From positions 1-64,000 of the forward strand of contig NZ_FUZE01000021.1 of assembly GCF_900168205.1 (NCBI RefSeq): 64,000 nt of DNA. Reading direction: 5' to 3'. The DNA is from Chryseobacterium balustinum (lineage in GTDB: Bacteria > Bacteroidota > Bacteroidia > Flavobacteriales > Weeksellaceae). The position numbers and the translations under genes were made by a program. Numbering within the stretch: position 1 is the first letter of the stretch; each line of letters begins with the position of its first letter. Below are positions 6,624 through 15,925 of this stretch, piece after piece. The notes under the pieces are model-generated. The model saw only the letters and a list, made by a program, of their open reading frames with translations, was not told where the DNA came from and made no database searches.

Positions 6624-8765
6624 TTAAGCAGGATTATTTCTCTCTTTTTCCAGTTCCCAAACTCTATGATTAGCTACAGCTTTAATAAATGCAGTAGTGG
6701 AATCTTTACTTTCAAAAGTAATAATTGCAGGATCATCATGCTTTTTATCATTTATATGACTTGCTTTATAGATTGCATCTGTTTCTTTTCCAAAATAGAT
6801 TGCCTTACAATGTTTATAGGCTTCGTTGACAAACAATAATGTTCCTGGCTTGTTATCTTCATTCATTAAATTATCTGTAGACTGTTTTCCGCTGCAGAGG
6901 TAAATTGCATCAAAGCAAACACTTGCTGTACTCGTTAAAGAATGTTTAGGTTCAAAAATAGCACCGTCATCAGCTTTTACTGATGCTAAGCTTCCTGCAA
7001 TAATCTGTACTACAGCTCCTTCTTTTTCCAGCTTAGATTGTAGCGCCTTTACGTCATCAGCTTTTACTCCGTTTTCCATAATAAAACCAATAACTCGGCT
7101 TTCAATTGTGTTTTTAACGGTATTAGCCATACTTAAGGCTTCTGAACTCTTTGTCATAGGTTCTTTTTCCTGGCTTTGCAATGTTGCAGGATCGACATCT
7201 GCAGGAATACTTCCATTGGGTTGTTTTAATTGAATTACTTTTACCCCTACTTTCTTTGCAACTTTTGAAGCCAAATCTTTATTAATGAAAGCAAGCTGCC
7301 CTACTACTCTTTCTCTAATAGCAGGAATTGTTACTTTAGAAAGTTCAAAAATTAGCGCATTCTCTATATGCTGTTTTTCAGGAGCAGACTGACTATTAAA
7401 GAACAATTTTGCCTGAGAATAATGATCTACAAAACTTTCACTTCTTGCACGGATTTTTTTACTGTCAACTCTTTCATTGTGAGAAGTAAAACCACCCTCT
7501 TTCATCATCGCCTGAAAAGGGCATCCGCCACCAATAGAATTGGGTTCATAGCTAACTTTTCCTTTTACAATTTGCTGACGCATATGTCCGTCGCGCTGAT
7601 TATTATGAACTTCATTTAAAGAACGGTTAATAGGAATCTCATGGAAATTAGGTGACCCTAAACGCGATAACTGAGTGTCGGTATAAGAGAATAATCTTCC
7701 TTGTAACAAAGGATCATTGGTAAAATCAATACCGGGAACCAAATGTCCAGGGTGAAATGCAATTTGCTCTGTTTCAGCAAAAAAATTATCAGGATTTCTA
7801 TTCAATGTTAAAGTGCCTACAATCTGAACAGGAACTTCCTCTTCCGGAATTAGCTTGGTTGGATCAAGCAGATCAAAATCAAATTTATATTCATCTTCTT
7901 CAGGTATGATCTGCACTCCGAAATCCCATTCAGGAAATGCGCCGTTTTCTATGGCTTCCCAAAGATCTCTTCTGTGAAAATCTGAGTCTTTACCCGAGAT
8001 TTTTGTTGCTTCATCCCAAGCTACGGAATGTACACCAAGTTTTGGTTTAAAATGGAATTTTACAAAATGAACAGTCCCTTCACTATTAATGAATTTAAAA
8101 GTATGAACTCCAAATCCTTCCATCATTCTAAGACTTCTAGGAATGGCCCTATCACTCATTGCCCACATGATCATGTGCATACTTTCGGGCATTAAAGAAA
8201 TAAAATCCCAAAAAGTATCATGCGCAGATGCAGCTTGTGGAATCGCATTATCCGGTTCAGGTTTTACCGCATGAATCAAATCAGGAAATTTCATAGCATC
8301 CTGAATGAAGAAGACAGGAATGTTATTACCTACAAGATCATAATTGCCTTCTTCTGTATAAAATTTAATCGCAAAACCTCGCACATCACGAGCAAGATCA
8401 GTACTTCCTGCGCTTCCGGCAACTGTAGAAAAACGTACGAAAACAGGCGTTTCTTTTCCTTCTTCTGTTAAAAATTTTGCTTTTGTATATTTTTGTAAAC
8501 TTTTATTAAGTTTAAAAACACCGTGAGCTCCCGAACCTCTTGCATGAACAATACGTTCCGGTATTCTTTCATGATCAAAATGAGTGATTTTTTCACGAAG
8601 GATAAAATCTTCCAATAATGTTCCACCCCGTTCCCCGTCTTTTAAAGAATCCTGATTATTGTTAATTTTTAATCCTTGATTGGTTGTGAGTTTTTCATTT
8701 AAATTATCTGTTGTGTGGTCTTTTAGTTGATCTAATTTTTCACTTTTTTGGTTGTTCTTTTCCAT
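6624..8765 (-). CDS. katE: Large-subunit catalase (HPII/KatE type)
   Basis: The 713 residues, from the ATG at 8765, form a clade-2 large catalase that converts hydrogen peroxide to water and oxygen in the cytosol. The core (about 45-550) has the catalytic His in RIVHARGSGAHG (His74), the GNN-IPVFFIQD segment, and the haem-Tyr motif GRLFSYTDTQLSRLG. The C-terminal domain (about 560-713) is the flavodoxin/DJ-1-like extension of large catalases. A start 13 codons upstream is possible, but MEKNNQKSE fits better. It is monocistronic. The long upstream region carries two dyads (9141-9155, 9181-9196). It is probably induced in stationary phase or by peroxide. Confidence 0.95.
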   Translation of the reverse strand: MEKNNQKSEKLDQLKDHTTDNLNEKLTTNQGLKINNNQDSLKDGERGGTLLEDFILREKITHFDHERIPERIVHARGSGAHGVFKLNKSLQKYTKAKFLTEEGKETPVFVRFSTVAGSAGSTDLARDVRGFAIKFYTEEGNYDLVGNNIPVFFIQDAMKFPDLIHAVKPEPDNAIPQAASAHDTFWDFISLMPESMHMIMWAMSDRAIPRSLRMMEGFGVHTFKFINSEGTVHFVKFHFKPKLGVHSVAWDEATKISGKDSDFHRRDLWEAIENGAFPEWDFGVQIIPEEDEYKFDFDLLDPTKLIPEEEVPVQIVGTLTLNRNPDNFFAETEQIAFHPGHLVPGIDFTNDPLLQGRLFSYTDTQLSRLGSPNFHEIPINRSLNEVHNNQRDGHMRQQIVKGKVSYEPNSIGGGCPFQAMMKEGGFTSHNERVDSKKIRARSESFVDHYSQAKLFFNSQSAPEKQHIENALIFELSKVTIPAIRERVVGQLAFINKDLASKVAKKVGVKVIQLKQPNGSIPADVDPATLQSQEKEPMTKSSEALSMANTVKNTIESRVIGFIMENGVKADDVKALQSKLEKEGAVVQIIAGSLASVKADDGAIFEPKHSLTSTASVCFDAIYLCSGKQSTDNLMNEDNKPGTLLFVNEAYKHCKAIYFGKETDAIYKASHINDKKHDDPAIITFESKDSTTAFIKAVANHRVWELEKERNNPA

Positions 8766-8896
8766 AGTTATATTGTAATTATAGTGGTTAAATATGTGTA
8801 ACAAGTATTATTTTAAACTTTTGTATTTTGATGATTTTAATTAAAAAAATATACCATTTATTTCAGTTTTAAGCATAATTTAAAAAATAACAAACC

Positions 8897-9093
8897 ATGA
8901 AACACATGAGACTCTTTAAAGAAAAATATAGTGTTGTAATAAAGAAATATTAGAATATTTGTTAATTGCGGTTTCAGTGGCAAAATTTGATAATGACATT
9001 GAAATTAATACATTATTTGCAAAAGTTCCGTTTGAAATAAAATTGTTTTGGTCTAATTTTTTCTTAAACGAAAATAAAATTATTAGTATCTAA
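8897..9093 (+). pseudogene. Possible decayed small gene
   Basis: The ATG at 8897 begins MKHMRLFKEKYSVVIKKY and stops. The neighbouring phase is open from about 8940 to the TAA at 9091-9093 and reads NKEILEYLLIAVSVAKFDND onward with natural composition. One frameshift would join them into a protein of about 64 residues. It may be a relic or chance in AT-rich DNA. Confidence 0.25.
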
Positions 9094-9140
9094 AAGTAGA
9101 GCTTAAGAATATAGCTTTTCATAAAATGACTTCGTGATGT

Positions 9141-9155
9141 TTTGGTTAAACCAAA
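9141..9155. promoter_or_regulatory. 7-bp dyad upstream of katE
   Basis: TTTGGTT-A-AACCAAA is a perfect dyad with a single central base. It lies 376 bases upstream of the katE start and 26 bases from a second dyad. It is a candidate repressor or activator site; the binding protein is unknown. Confidence 0.35.
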
Positions 9156-9180
9156 TATAACTTAATAATTTGCGATCTGT

Positions 9181-9196
9181 TATGACCTTGGTCATA
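9181..9196. promoter_or_regulatory. TATGACC-TT-GGTCATA dyad upstream of katE
   Basis: A perfect 7-bp inverted repeat around TT. Its symmetry and size suit a dimeric helix-turn-helix regulator. No such regulator gene is adjacent, so the assignment to katE control is inference. Confidence 0.4.
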
Positions 9197-9362
9197 TTAA
9201 CGTTTTAAATAAAAAATGCTTGTCAAATTCTTACTTACATTTTCTTGAATCTCTTGATTTATAGTTTACTCTTTTTTGATTTAGATAATGTTTGTAAAAG
9301 TACATTCTGTATAATTAAGCACAATGTCAAAGAAAAACTTCATTCTTCTAATTTATAGTATG

Positions 9363-9965
9363 TTATTTAAAATCAATGAGTCCATCTGTAAGACATTTCC
9401 ATTGGATTTTAGAAAACCCCAACATTCCTCCTATTGCGATCACAATATTTCTGATGCAATTTAAAAATCCTGATTTTAGGTTAGGATATTCATTTCGTCC
9501 ATAAATTCCTGCTTTTAAAATGTTTCCTTCTTTCGAAATCACAAATGTAGATGTCGCTGCATTAGAGTAAAAATGAGCAATCTTTCGGCTGTTTTCTTTT
9601 ACAGGATCTTTTGACGGCCTACATTGGATCATTACTCTATCAGAAACATTCGTATCTATCATCACAATTTGAACCCAATCATAAGACCTGCCCTCTTTTC
9701 CACCCGGACCAGGAATATCAATTCTGATATAATCTCCAATTTTTGGCAAACGGTCTACTATTTTTCCTGAAGAGTTGCATAGTTTAAAATCCGCAGAACT
9801 TTCGTTACAGTAATTTCGCCAATGATTGATAGAAAAAAAACGTTGTTTCAAAGCATCATATCTAAGGTCTAATTCTTTGGAATTTCTCACTTCTATAGTG
9901 CTTTCAGTATCATGAAAACTTCCTTTAAAATGTGGAGGAATTCCGGGTATGTTTTTGGGTTTCAT
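9363..9965 (-). CDS. Hypothetical protein, 200 residues
   Basis: This is a soluble protein with no signal peptide or obvious membrane segment. The middle (about 75-115) has the proline/glycine-rich PKIGDYIRIDIPGPG and a beta-rich stretch DWVQIVMIDT. The C-terminus has a conserved-looking SGFLNCIRNIVIAIGG segment. I do not recognise the family. It is a single gene between the relic at 9986-10215 and the katE upstream region. Codon use is like its neighbours and the frame is intact, so it is probably functional. Confidence 0.65.
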   Translation of the reverse strand: MKPKNIPGIPPHFKGSFHDTESTIEVRNSKELDLRYDALKQRFFSINHWRNYCNESSADFKLCNSSGKIVDRLPKIGDYIRIDIPGPGGKEGRSYDWVQIVMIDTNVSDRVMIQCRPSKDPVKENSRKIAHFYSNAATSTFVISKEGNILKAGIYGRNEYPNLKSGFLNCIRNIVIAIGGMLGFSKIQWKCLTDGLIDFK

Positions 9966-9985
9966 TGTAATTAGTTTAAAATGGA

Positions 9986-10215
9986 TTAAGGAGTCTCGTC
10001 ATGAGCCATATCTACAGGTTTAGATTCCGGTGATCCTTTTTCACGAAGCAGATCGATAAGAATAGCGATTTTCCATGTTCCGTTAATTCTTTATTTTCGG
10101 TATTAAATACAGTAAAAAACTGACCGATGAGACAAATAATCATTAGAAATAACAAAACAATTCCTTAACTATTTCTATAGAAAAAACTTACATTTTGCTT
10201 TTTATTCATCTCCAT
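9986..10215 (-). pseudogene. Two abutting gene relics: small membrane protein N-terminus and an NTF2-like tail
   Basis: From the ATG at 10215 (or 10209) the frame reads MNKKQNVSFFYRNS, a TAA, then GIVLLFLMIICLIGQFF and NTENKELTEHGKS. This resembles the start of a Bacteroidota small membrane-protein family (DUF6766-like, from memory). Past about 10090 a different phase reads RINGTWKIAILIDLLREKG and ends with TAA at 9986-9988. That fragment resembles the C-terminal strand of SnoaL/NTF2-like proteins. The pieces carry a nonsense codon, a frame change and probably a deletion. Neither is functional. Confidence 0.5.
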
Positions 10216-10376
10216 TTTCGTTAAAAACTATTGGTAAATTCCTCTTTGGAGAAGTGCTGTTCGCTTATTTTTAATTTCTAAACAAAAAATTCGCTGATGA
10301 TTGGGAAATATTTATACAACCACCTCTATCTTTAAACTAGTAGAATTTAAAAACACAGTATTTTAATACTTTCTCA

Positions 10377-10742
10377 TTAACATATAATAAACTTTTCAAC
10401 TTTTCTTTCGAGATTTTCAAGTTCAAATGGTTTTGCAATATAATCGTCTGCCTGTGCTTTCTTAGCTAAAAAGTTGATATCACTGTTTGCACTGATATAA
10501 ATGACAGGTATATCTTTAAACTTATCATGATTCCTTAATAATCTTAAGGCCTCTATTCCGCCAATATCAGGAATCCAGTTGTCCATTAAAATTAAATGAG
10601 GTCTGAATTTGCTAACCCGTTCGATGATATCGTGTGAGGTCTCAGAAACTTCTACGCAATATCCATTTTCGCCAAAAATGATGGTGAAAACATCTAAGAT
10701 AGATTTATCATCATCAAAAATTAAGATTCTCTTGGTATCCAT
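10377..10742 (-). CDS. Receiver-only response regulator (CheY-like)
   Basis: The 121 residues form a single receiver domain. They carry the acidic pocket FDDD at 9-12, the phospho-acceptor Asp54 in LILMDNWIPD, the switch Ser84 and the conserved Lys104 in YIAKPFE. There is no output domain, so it passes phosphate to another protein or acts by binding. It resembles the two other single receivers in this window (24454-24825 and 45376-45741) but is more diverged, with Asn55 in place of the Leu they carry. There is no kinase next to it. Confidence 0.9.
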   Translation of the reverse strand: MDTKRILIFDDDKSILDVFTIIFGENGYCVEVSETSHDIIERVSKFRPHLILMDNWIPDIGGIEALRLLRNHDKFKDIPVIYISANSDINFLAKKAQADDYIAKPFELENLERKVEKFIIC

Positions 10743-10851
10743 ACGTTTTTTGTGATTGATTATTGATCAAATATAAGAGTGAAAAATAATAAGGTCTTAT
10801 GACTACAGTAATAATGCTAAAAAATATCTATTACAAAATATTACTGCCAAA

Positions 10852-10881
10852 AGATCCTAAAAAGATTATTTTTTAGGATCT
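10852..10881 (-). terminator. 12-bp hairpin terminator
   Basis: AGATCCTAAAAA (10852-10863) and TTTTTAGGATCT (10870-10881) form a perfect stem around six bases. T-rich sequence follows on the minus strand. It terminates the gene at 10939-11391. Confidence 0.75.
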
Positions 10882-10938
10882 GATGAGATTGATATTGTTC
10901 ACTATTTTTAATCAATTCAAAATAATGAACATCTACAA

Positions 10939-11391
10939 TTAATTTTTTAGCTCGTTTAAATTATTAAACTTATTGTAGGATGATTTTAAATAATGAAGCT
11001 GATCGCTTACAACTCTTGAACTCTCAGGACAAAGATCTCCGCTATCTAAAGCATCCTGATATGCATCAATTGCTGCTTCTTCGCCAAAAACTACATTTTC
11101 TAAAGTTGATTCTGTTTTGTCTCCGGAAAAAGAATTTTTCACATCAATCCATCCTCTATGAATTGCTCCTGCAGCTGTTCCAGTATTATCAGGATTTCCG
11201 CCTCTTTCTGTAATTAAATTAATCAACTCTGATTTCATTACCTGTGATTGTGCAACCATCTGATCATAATCTCCTTTTAATGGAGAATAAGTATCCCAAA
11301 CTTTATCTTCCACCTTTGCGAATCCCTGAATTCTATCATTGGTAATGTTTAGTAAATCATTCAATGTTGCTACTGTTCTTTCATTGTGCAT
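10939..11391 (-). CDS. PA2169-family four-helix-bundle protein (DUF2383)
   Basis: The 150 residues form an all-helical, ferritin-like four-helix bundle. It opens TVATLNDLLNITNDRIQGF and has the family-typical TAAGAIHRGWIDVKN segment near residues 72-86 and the EEAAIDAYQDAL helix near 105-116. Members often occur beside catalases and other stress genes in environmental bacteria. Their biochemical role is unsettled. It is a cytosolic single gene with its own terminator (10852-10881), divergent from the serine hydrolase at 11624. Confidence 0.85.
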   Translation of the reverse strand: MHNERTVATLNDLLNITNDRIQGFAKVEDKVWDTYSPLKGDYDQMVAQSQVMKSELINLITERGGNPDNTGTAAGAIHRGWIDVKNSFSGDKTESTLENVVFGEEAAIDAYQDALDSGDLCPESSRVVSDQLHYLKSSYNKFNNLNELKN

Positions 11392-11623
11392 AATAATATT
11401 TTTTTATGGTGAGCCTAGTTTCTTACAACCACCGTACCATTGATAACTTTTAAAACAACATTTCGTGTATGTGTGGTACATTTTGTTTCTGTAATAATTT
11501 TATCTACAATATGATCTATGTCTTTATATCTTATTATAATTAATTTTTCTGTATCTCTAAATTCCGAGGAACGTTTTTTGAATATTCAACTCGAAAACAA
11601 TATCTCAAAAAATCTAGTAACCA

Positions 11624-12757
11624 ATGAAAAAAATAATAACGGGATTAACAGTGGGAATTTCAGCAACAATTGCACTTATTTACCTCTCGGGTTATGGGTA
11701 TATTTTTAAAGCTATCGGAATCAATTTGAAAAAAGGATCTTTTGCTCCATCCATTGATGATGAAAAAAAATTTCCTTCTCGGATTATACTAAACTCAAAG
11801 CCTCAAGTTTGGAAGAAAAGTATTAACTACAATAAACATCAGTTATCAAAACGACTTACCGATGAACTTAAGAAGACCCGCACATCTTCACTCCTTGTAA
11901 TTAAAGATAATCAATTGGTTTATGAAAAGTATTGGAAAGAGCATAATTCCTCATCACTGATGAATTCTTTTTCGATGGCGAAAGGATTTTTAGCCATTTT
12001 AATAGGCTTTGCAATTGATGACGGTTATTTAGAATCAGAAGATCAATTAATTTCTACAGTCTTCCCTGAATATAAAAAAAGCCCTTACGGAAAGTATCTT
12101 ACATTTCGACATCTCATGACCATGCAAGCCGGGTTTGATTGGGATGAAGAATACCGCCATGCTTTTGCAGAAAACTCCAAGCAATATTTTGTTGAAGATC
12201 TTGCAAAACAGGCTTTCAGTATTGAGATAAAAAATATGCCTGGACAAAAATACGAGTATCAAAGTGTTTCTGCACAGCTTTTAGGAATGGCTTTAACAAA
12301 AATAACGGGGAAACATTTATCAGATTATATTTCAGAAAAGATCTGGAAACCATTAGGAATGGAATTTCCTGCTAAATGGAGCACAGACGAGAAAGGAATG
12401 GAAAAGGCATTCTGTTGTGTACATGCCACAGCAAGAGATTTTGCAAAAATAGGACAATTGATCATGCAAAACGGAACGTGGAAAGGAAAGCAATTGCTCA
12501 ATGCTGAATATTGCAAGAGGATGCTCAAACCAACTGAAGAAAATGACGCTTTCTGCTATACTATTTGGGCAGGAGAAGGTATTAATAAAGAAAAACAATG
12601 TTGGTTTTTTTATGGTTTTTTAGGCCAATTCATTATTATGGTTCCTGAAAAAAAGATGGTAATTGTAAAAACCGGATTATATAACAAGCTGGAGGTTGAT
12701 CAAAAGAAAAGACCTCTACAAGTGAAAATTTTAATTGATGAACTGGTGTCAATGTAA
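11624..12757 (+). CDS. Serine hydrolase of the beta-lactamase class C / PBP4* family
   Basis: The 377 residues begin with an N-terminal membrane segment (about 5-25) that would anchor or export the protein. The catalytic Ser-x-x-Lys motif is SMAK at 117-120. The second motif is Y212-x-S214 in YEYQSVS, where class C enzymes have Tyr-x-Asn. The third motif region is near IWAGEG. Such proteins are esterases, D-aminopeptidases or peptidases acting outside the cytoplasm. Resistance to beta-lactams cannot be inferred. It is a single gene, divergent from the PA2169-family gene. Confidence 0.85.
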   Translation: MKKIITGLTVGISATIALIYLSGYGYIFKAIGINLKKGSFAPSIDDEKKFPSRIILNSKPQVWKKSINYNKHQLSKRLTDELKKTRTSSLLVIKDNQLVYEKYWKEHNSSSLMNSFSMAKGFLAILIGFAIDDGYLESEDQLISTVFPEYKKSPYGKYLTFRHLMTMQAGFDWDEEYRHAFAENSKQYFVEDLAKQAFSIEIKNMPGQKYEYQSVSAQLLGMALTKITGKHLSDYISEKIWKPLGMEFPAKWSTDEKGMEKAFCCVHATARDFAKIGQLIMQNGTWKGKQLLNAEYCKRMLKPTEENDAFCYTIWAGEGINKEKQCWFFYGFLGQFIIMVPEKKMVIVKTGLYNKLEVDQKKRPLQVKILIDELVSM

Positions 12758-12846
12758 TAAATGTTTTAGAAAAACAGATAATAAAAACCTCCATCTTACT
12801 ATCTGTCAGATGAACAACTTACACATTATTAGAAACGAATTAAAAA

Positions 12847-13587
12847 TTATTTTGTCAACAAAGAGTTAATAATTAAAAAGACTCCAATAACTATAAGCCC
12901 CCAATAAACATACTTAAAAAAAGATTTATCCTTGATCTTATGGTTCAGGTATCTTCCTAAAAATATTGCCGGAAAAACAGCTGGTAATGAGATTAAAAAA
13001 TATTTTAATACCTCCAAGGTAATTAGACCTTTTGTAAAATATCCTATCGCAGCTATAAAGCTTGCCGGTAAGAAATAAGCCTGAAGCGTTGCCCTAAAAT
13101 GTTTAGCACTCCAGTTCCTCAAGTTACCATAGACCACAAGAGGCGGACCGTTTACTCCATAAGCACCACCAAGTATGCCTGATGTAAATCCACAGATAAA
13201 TAACCATAACAGACTGTCTGTTTTCAGTGAAAGCTGTTTTTTGCTAAAGATAGCATACAATGAGTTCAATATAATAAGCAAGCCTAAACCTATTTTCACC
13301 CAAAATTCGTTACCATATAGTAAGATTAACAAACCTATCGGAATACCCAAAACAGCAAATAAAATAAGCCACTTTGCACTGTTAAAATGAATTTGCTGAT
13401 GATCTTGTACAACCACAACCAAAGCCACCAAAATTGAAATTAAAACAGAAAGTGGTACCGCAATTTCTAGTGGAATAAAAAGTATAAATAAAGGAACTGC
13501 AACTAAAGATTCTCCAAAACCGAACGTTGAACGGACTAGTGTCGCAACAAAACTGACAACGAAAATGTATATATAAATAAATTCCAT
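12847..13587 (-). CDS. TauE/SafE-type (TSUP) membrane exporter
   Basis: This 246-residue polytopic inner-membrane protein has about eight hydrophobic segments. It carries the two family signatures: the N-terminal STFGFGESLVAVPL and the matching C-terminal-half GGAYGVNGPPLVVYG. TSUP members move small organosulfur or organic anions such as sulfite, sulfoacetate or taurine-derived products. The substrate here cannot be told. It is a single gene with no sulfur-metabolism neighbours, convergent with the serine hydrolase. Confidence 0.9.
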   Translation of the reverse strand: MEFIYIYIFVVSFVATLVRSTFGFGESLVAVPLFILFIPLEIAVPLSVLISILVALVVVVQDHQQIHFNSAKWLILFAVLGIPIGLLILLYGNEFWVKIGLGLLIILNSLYAIFSKKQLSLKTDSLLWLFICGFTSGILGGAYGVNGPPLVVYGNLRNWSAKHFRATLQAYFLPASFIAAIGYFTKGLITLEVLKYFLISLPAVFPAIFLGRYLNHKIKDKSFFKYVYWGLIVIGVFLIINSLLTK

Positions 13588-13819
13588 ATTTATGTTAAAT
13601 ATACGTTTTTTTTAGGAGATAAAATTAGCTTAAGACTGAATAAATAGGACTTTTTCGATATAAATATTAGTGATTTTATTAATGAAAACAGAGTAAAACA
13701 ATCTGTATTTTTATCTAATCTATAGATAGTAGTATATACAACTTTTCTGTTTTGATATTTTTTATTACTTTGTAAAATGAATATTGTATTTGCAAACAAA
13801 ATTTCAAGTATAAGTTAAG

Positions 13820-13906
13820 CTAATTTTGATAAATATTGTTTTGACTATTAAATTCTTCTATTGTTTTGTAATCCAGCGTGCTATGTCGTCTTTTTTCGTT
13901 CTCGTT
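13820..13906 (-). mobile_element. IS3-family transposase C-terminal relic
   Basis: Minus-strand codons read NENEKRRHSTLDYKTIEEFN then a short tail and TAG at 13820-13822. RRHSxLxYKTxxEF is the hallmark C-terminus of IS3-family OrfB transposases. A TGA lies directly upstream (13907-13909) and the catalytic DDE region is absent. A similar relic lies at 30711-30800. An 11-of-12-base inverted repeat follows at about 13913-13944. These are remains of an insertion sequence. Confidence 0.75.
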
Positions 13907-14065
13907 TCATAAGTTAAAATTAAGGTTTTATTCTTAACTTTAACTGGACGCTAAATTAGGATATCCAGATACCCTAATACTTTAAGCTCTATTTTTTTAC
14001 AACATCATAAAAATCCGCAAAAAAAATAATTCTCTGCGGATTTTTATTAGAAAAATTTAAAGAAT
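13907..14065. other. Remaining intergenic DNA between the IS relic and the T9SS gene
   Basis: This stretch holds a near-perfect dyad TTAGGATATC-CA-GATACCCTAA (13956-13977, one mismatch) and the terminator at 14009-14045. Otherwise nothing is recognised. Confidence 0.4.
14009..14045 (-). terminator. 11-bp hairpin terminator
   Basis: AAAAATCCGCA (14009-14019) pairs perfectly with TGCGGATTTTT (14035-14045). It serves the T9SS cargo gene ending at 14066 and could also stop plus-strand transcription. Confidence 0.75.
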
Positions 14066-15925
14066 TTATTTCTTTATTACCTTCTCTGTTATTACGGCCT
14101 TCTCTGTTTTTACTTTCACATAATAAACACCCGATATAAGAGAACTCATATTAACCTGAGCGTTGTTATCTCTTAAGCTACCTCTTTGAACGGTCTGTCC
14201 TGTTGAAGAGTATATTTCAAAGCTCTGCAGTGTACTTTTGCTTTTAATGTTAAGAACATCAATTACAGGATTTGGATAGAATTTAAGGTCCGCTTCTGCT
14301 GCGGTTTCTTCTACCGATAAGCCTGTACAGGTTGCTGAAGTCGCTAGTTTGGTAAAGAAGAAATCTGTTTTATTGCTTCCTGCTGCATTGCTTATGGTTG
14401 CCACATTATCACTAGAAGAAGTAAAAAGCTGTTGGTTGATAAAACCACCAAGCATAATATTATTATCATTATCCACAGCGATAGCAGTAAAGTGATCTTC
14501 CTGTCCATAGCTTCCCTGTACTTCATAAGTACCGTTAACGATTCCTGTATCTTTATTAAATCTTACAACAAGCGGGTCAGTCCTGTCATTGGCCGGTCTT
14601 ACCATTGGAAATGTTCCCCAAACTTCTTGAATACTTCCTTTAGCGAATAATACCTCACTTCCCTTCAATGCAATAGGCATTCTCGCATTGACTATAAATG
14701 CATCTGAACTGCCGTCTGAAAGAGAAACTGGATTTGTACACCAAATAACATTTCCTAAATTGTTTAATTTCATAGCAAAGCTAATTTGCCCTGTTAAAGG
14801 TGTAGTAAAAGAGTAATTGCCAAAACTTGAAAGATTAGGTGTATTATTACCTTTAAAAAATCTTCCTGAAATATAAATATCGTTAGTAACAATATCTTTT
14901 TTTAATCCAAAAATATAATCACCTGCCGAATTTGGAGTTCCATTATTAATTTCCTTTCTCCATATTTCTGTAAAGTTTGTAGAATTAAAAGAAAAAACAA
15001 ATGCATTTTGACTGATTGGAACGTTATTGTACGACAATGTTCTACTACCTCCTCCTGGTAAATTTCTTGATCCGGCAATATAATAAAGGCTGCTGGATTC
15101 GTCATACATAAAATTCAAGTATCCTGCTAAAAATGTGGTAGACCCGGTGATAGGCAATAATGCAGGTGTACCAACGACATTTCCTGCAGTATCATATTTC
15201 ACAAGATAATATTGATAATTATTAAAGCTGTTAAAAGAGCCCGGCACTGTAATGAGTCCTCCTAAATGGGTTCCACTCCAAAATCCTAAAATCAGATGTA
15301 AATTTCCCTGAGAGTCAATAACAGGGGGGCTCATATCCATATCCGCATTAAATGCAGTTACATCCCCCTGAAAATCACGTCTCCAAACTAAATTCCCATC
15401 AGAAGTATTATACTTTAAAAGATAACCTGTTCTTAATCCTGCCTGCGGCTGAAAAGGATCGTTGGTAATCGTTGGTGCTATATTATTATCCCCAAATCGA
15501 GGCGGTAAACTCCCGCTACCCGGAGTTGCATTATTAGGAATATTTATTGACATATAAATCCCCCCGGAATTATCCAACGTTAATTTTTGACTGAGTCCGG
15601 TGTTCGTACTCGAACCGATCGTTCTGGTCCATCGAACATTTCCCAGGCAGTCAGTAGAAAAAATTAAAAGATCTTTTCCACCATAATTAGTAACTGGTTG
15701 TCCGTTTAATAAGGGGGTATCGTCATAGATTGATGTCAAATAATAACTGTTGTTTTGATTATCAACAACAATATCCAAGATATGCTCATCATCGATCTGG
15801 TTAAAGCCAATATTGCTGCTTCCATTAATAGCACCTCCTGTCTTAGCCCATTGCCATTGATAATTTTGAGCTTGACAAAACATAGAAAGTCCTATCATTG
15901 CCAATAAGTAAATGTTCTTTTTCAT
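14066..15925 (-). CDS. T9SS-secreted protein with repeat body (type A sorting domain)
   Basis: The 619 residues begin with a Sec signal peptide (about 1-19, ending CQAQ). The long beta-rich body has recurring phrases of the SBBP/beta-propeller type, such as YLLKYNTSDGNLVW and YYLVKYDTAGNVV, spaced 50-70 residues apart. The C-terminal type A sorting domain starts at LKFYPNPVIDVLNIKS and ends VYYVKVKTEKAVITEKVIKK. It is therefore exported by the type IX system to the cell surface or medium. No catalytic motif is seen; adhesion or ligand binding is a guess. It is a single gene with a strong terminator at 14009-14045. Confidence 0.88.
   Translation of the reverse strand: MKKNIYLLAMIGLSMFCQAQNYQWQWAKTGGAINGSSNIGFNQIDDEHILDIVVDNQNNSYYLTSIYDDTPLLNGQPVTNYGGKDLLIFSTDCLGNVRWTRTIGSSTNTGLSQKLTLDNSGGIYMSINIPNNATPGSGSLPPRFGDNNIAPTITNDPFQPQAGLRTGYLLKYNTSDGNLVWRRDFQGDVTAFNADMDMSPPVIDSQGNLHLILGFWSGTHLGGLITVPGSFNSFNNYQYYLVKYDTAGNVVGTPALLPITGSTTFLAGYLNFMYDESSSLYYIAGSRNLPGGGSRTLSYNNVPISQNAFVFSFNSTNFTEIWRKEINNGTPNSAGDYIFGLKKDIVTNDIYISGRFFKGNNTPNLSSFGNYSFTTPLTGQISFAMKLNNLGNVIWCTNPVSLSDGSSDAFIVNARMPIALKGSEVLFAKGSIQEVWGTFPMVRPANDRTDPLVVRFNKDTGIVNGTYEVQGSYGQEDHFTAIAVDNDNNIMLGGFINQQLFTSSSDNVATISNAAGSNKTDFFFTKLATSATCTGLSVEETAAEADLKFYPNPVIDVLNIKSKSTLQSFEIYSSTGQTVQRGSLRDNNAQVNMSSLISGVYYVKVKTEKAVITEKVIKK

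Larger units (their letters stand above)
8766..9362. other. Long intergenic region upstream of katE
   Basis: About 600 bases lie between katE and the next minus-strand gene. They contain two dyads, described separately, and a possible decayed plus-strand frame (8897-9093). Nothing else is recognised. Confidence 0.4.

Noticed and set aside
13956..13977. Near-perfect dyad TTAGGATATC / GATACCCTAA
   Set aside because: A two-base loop and one mismatch, next to IS remains and with no gene start nearby. Too weak to list as a regulatory site.
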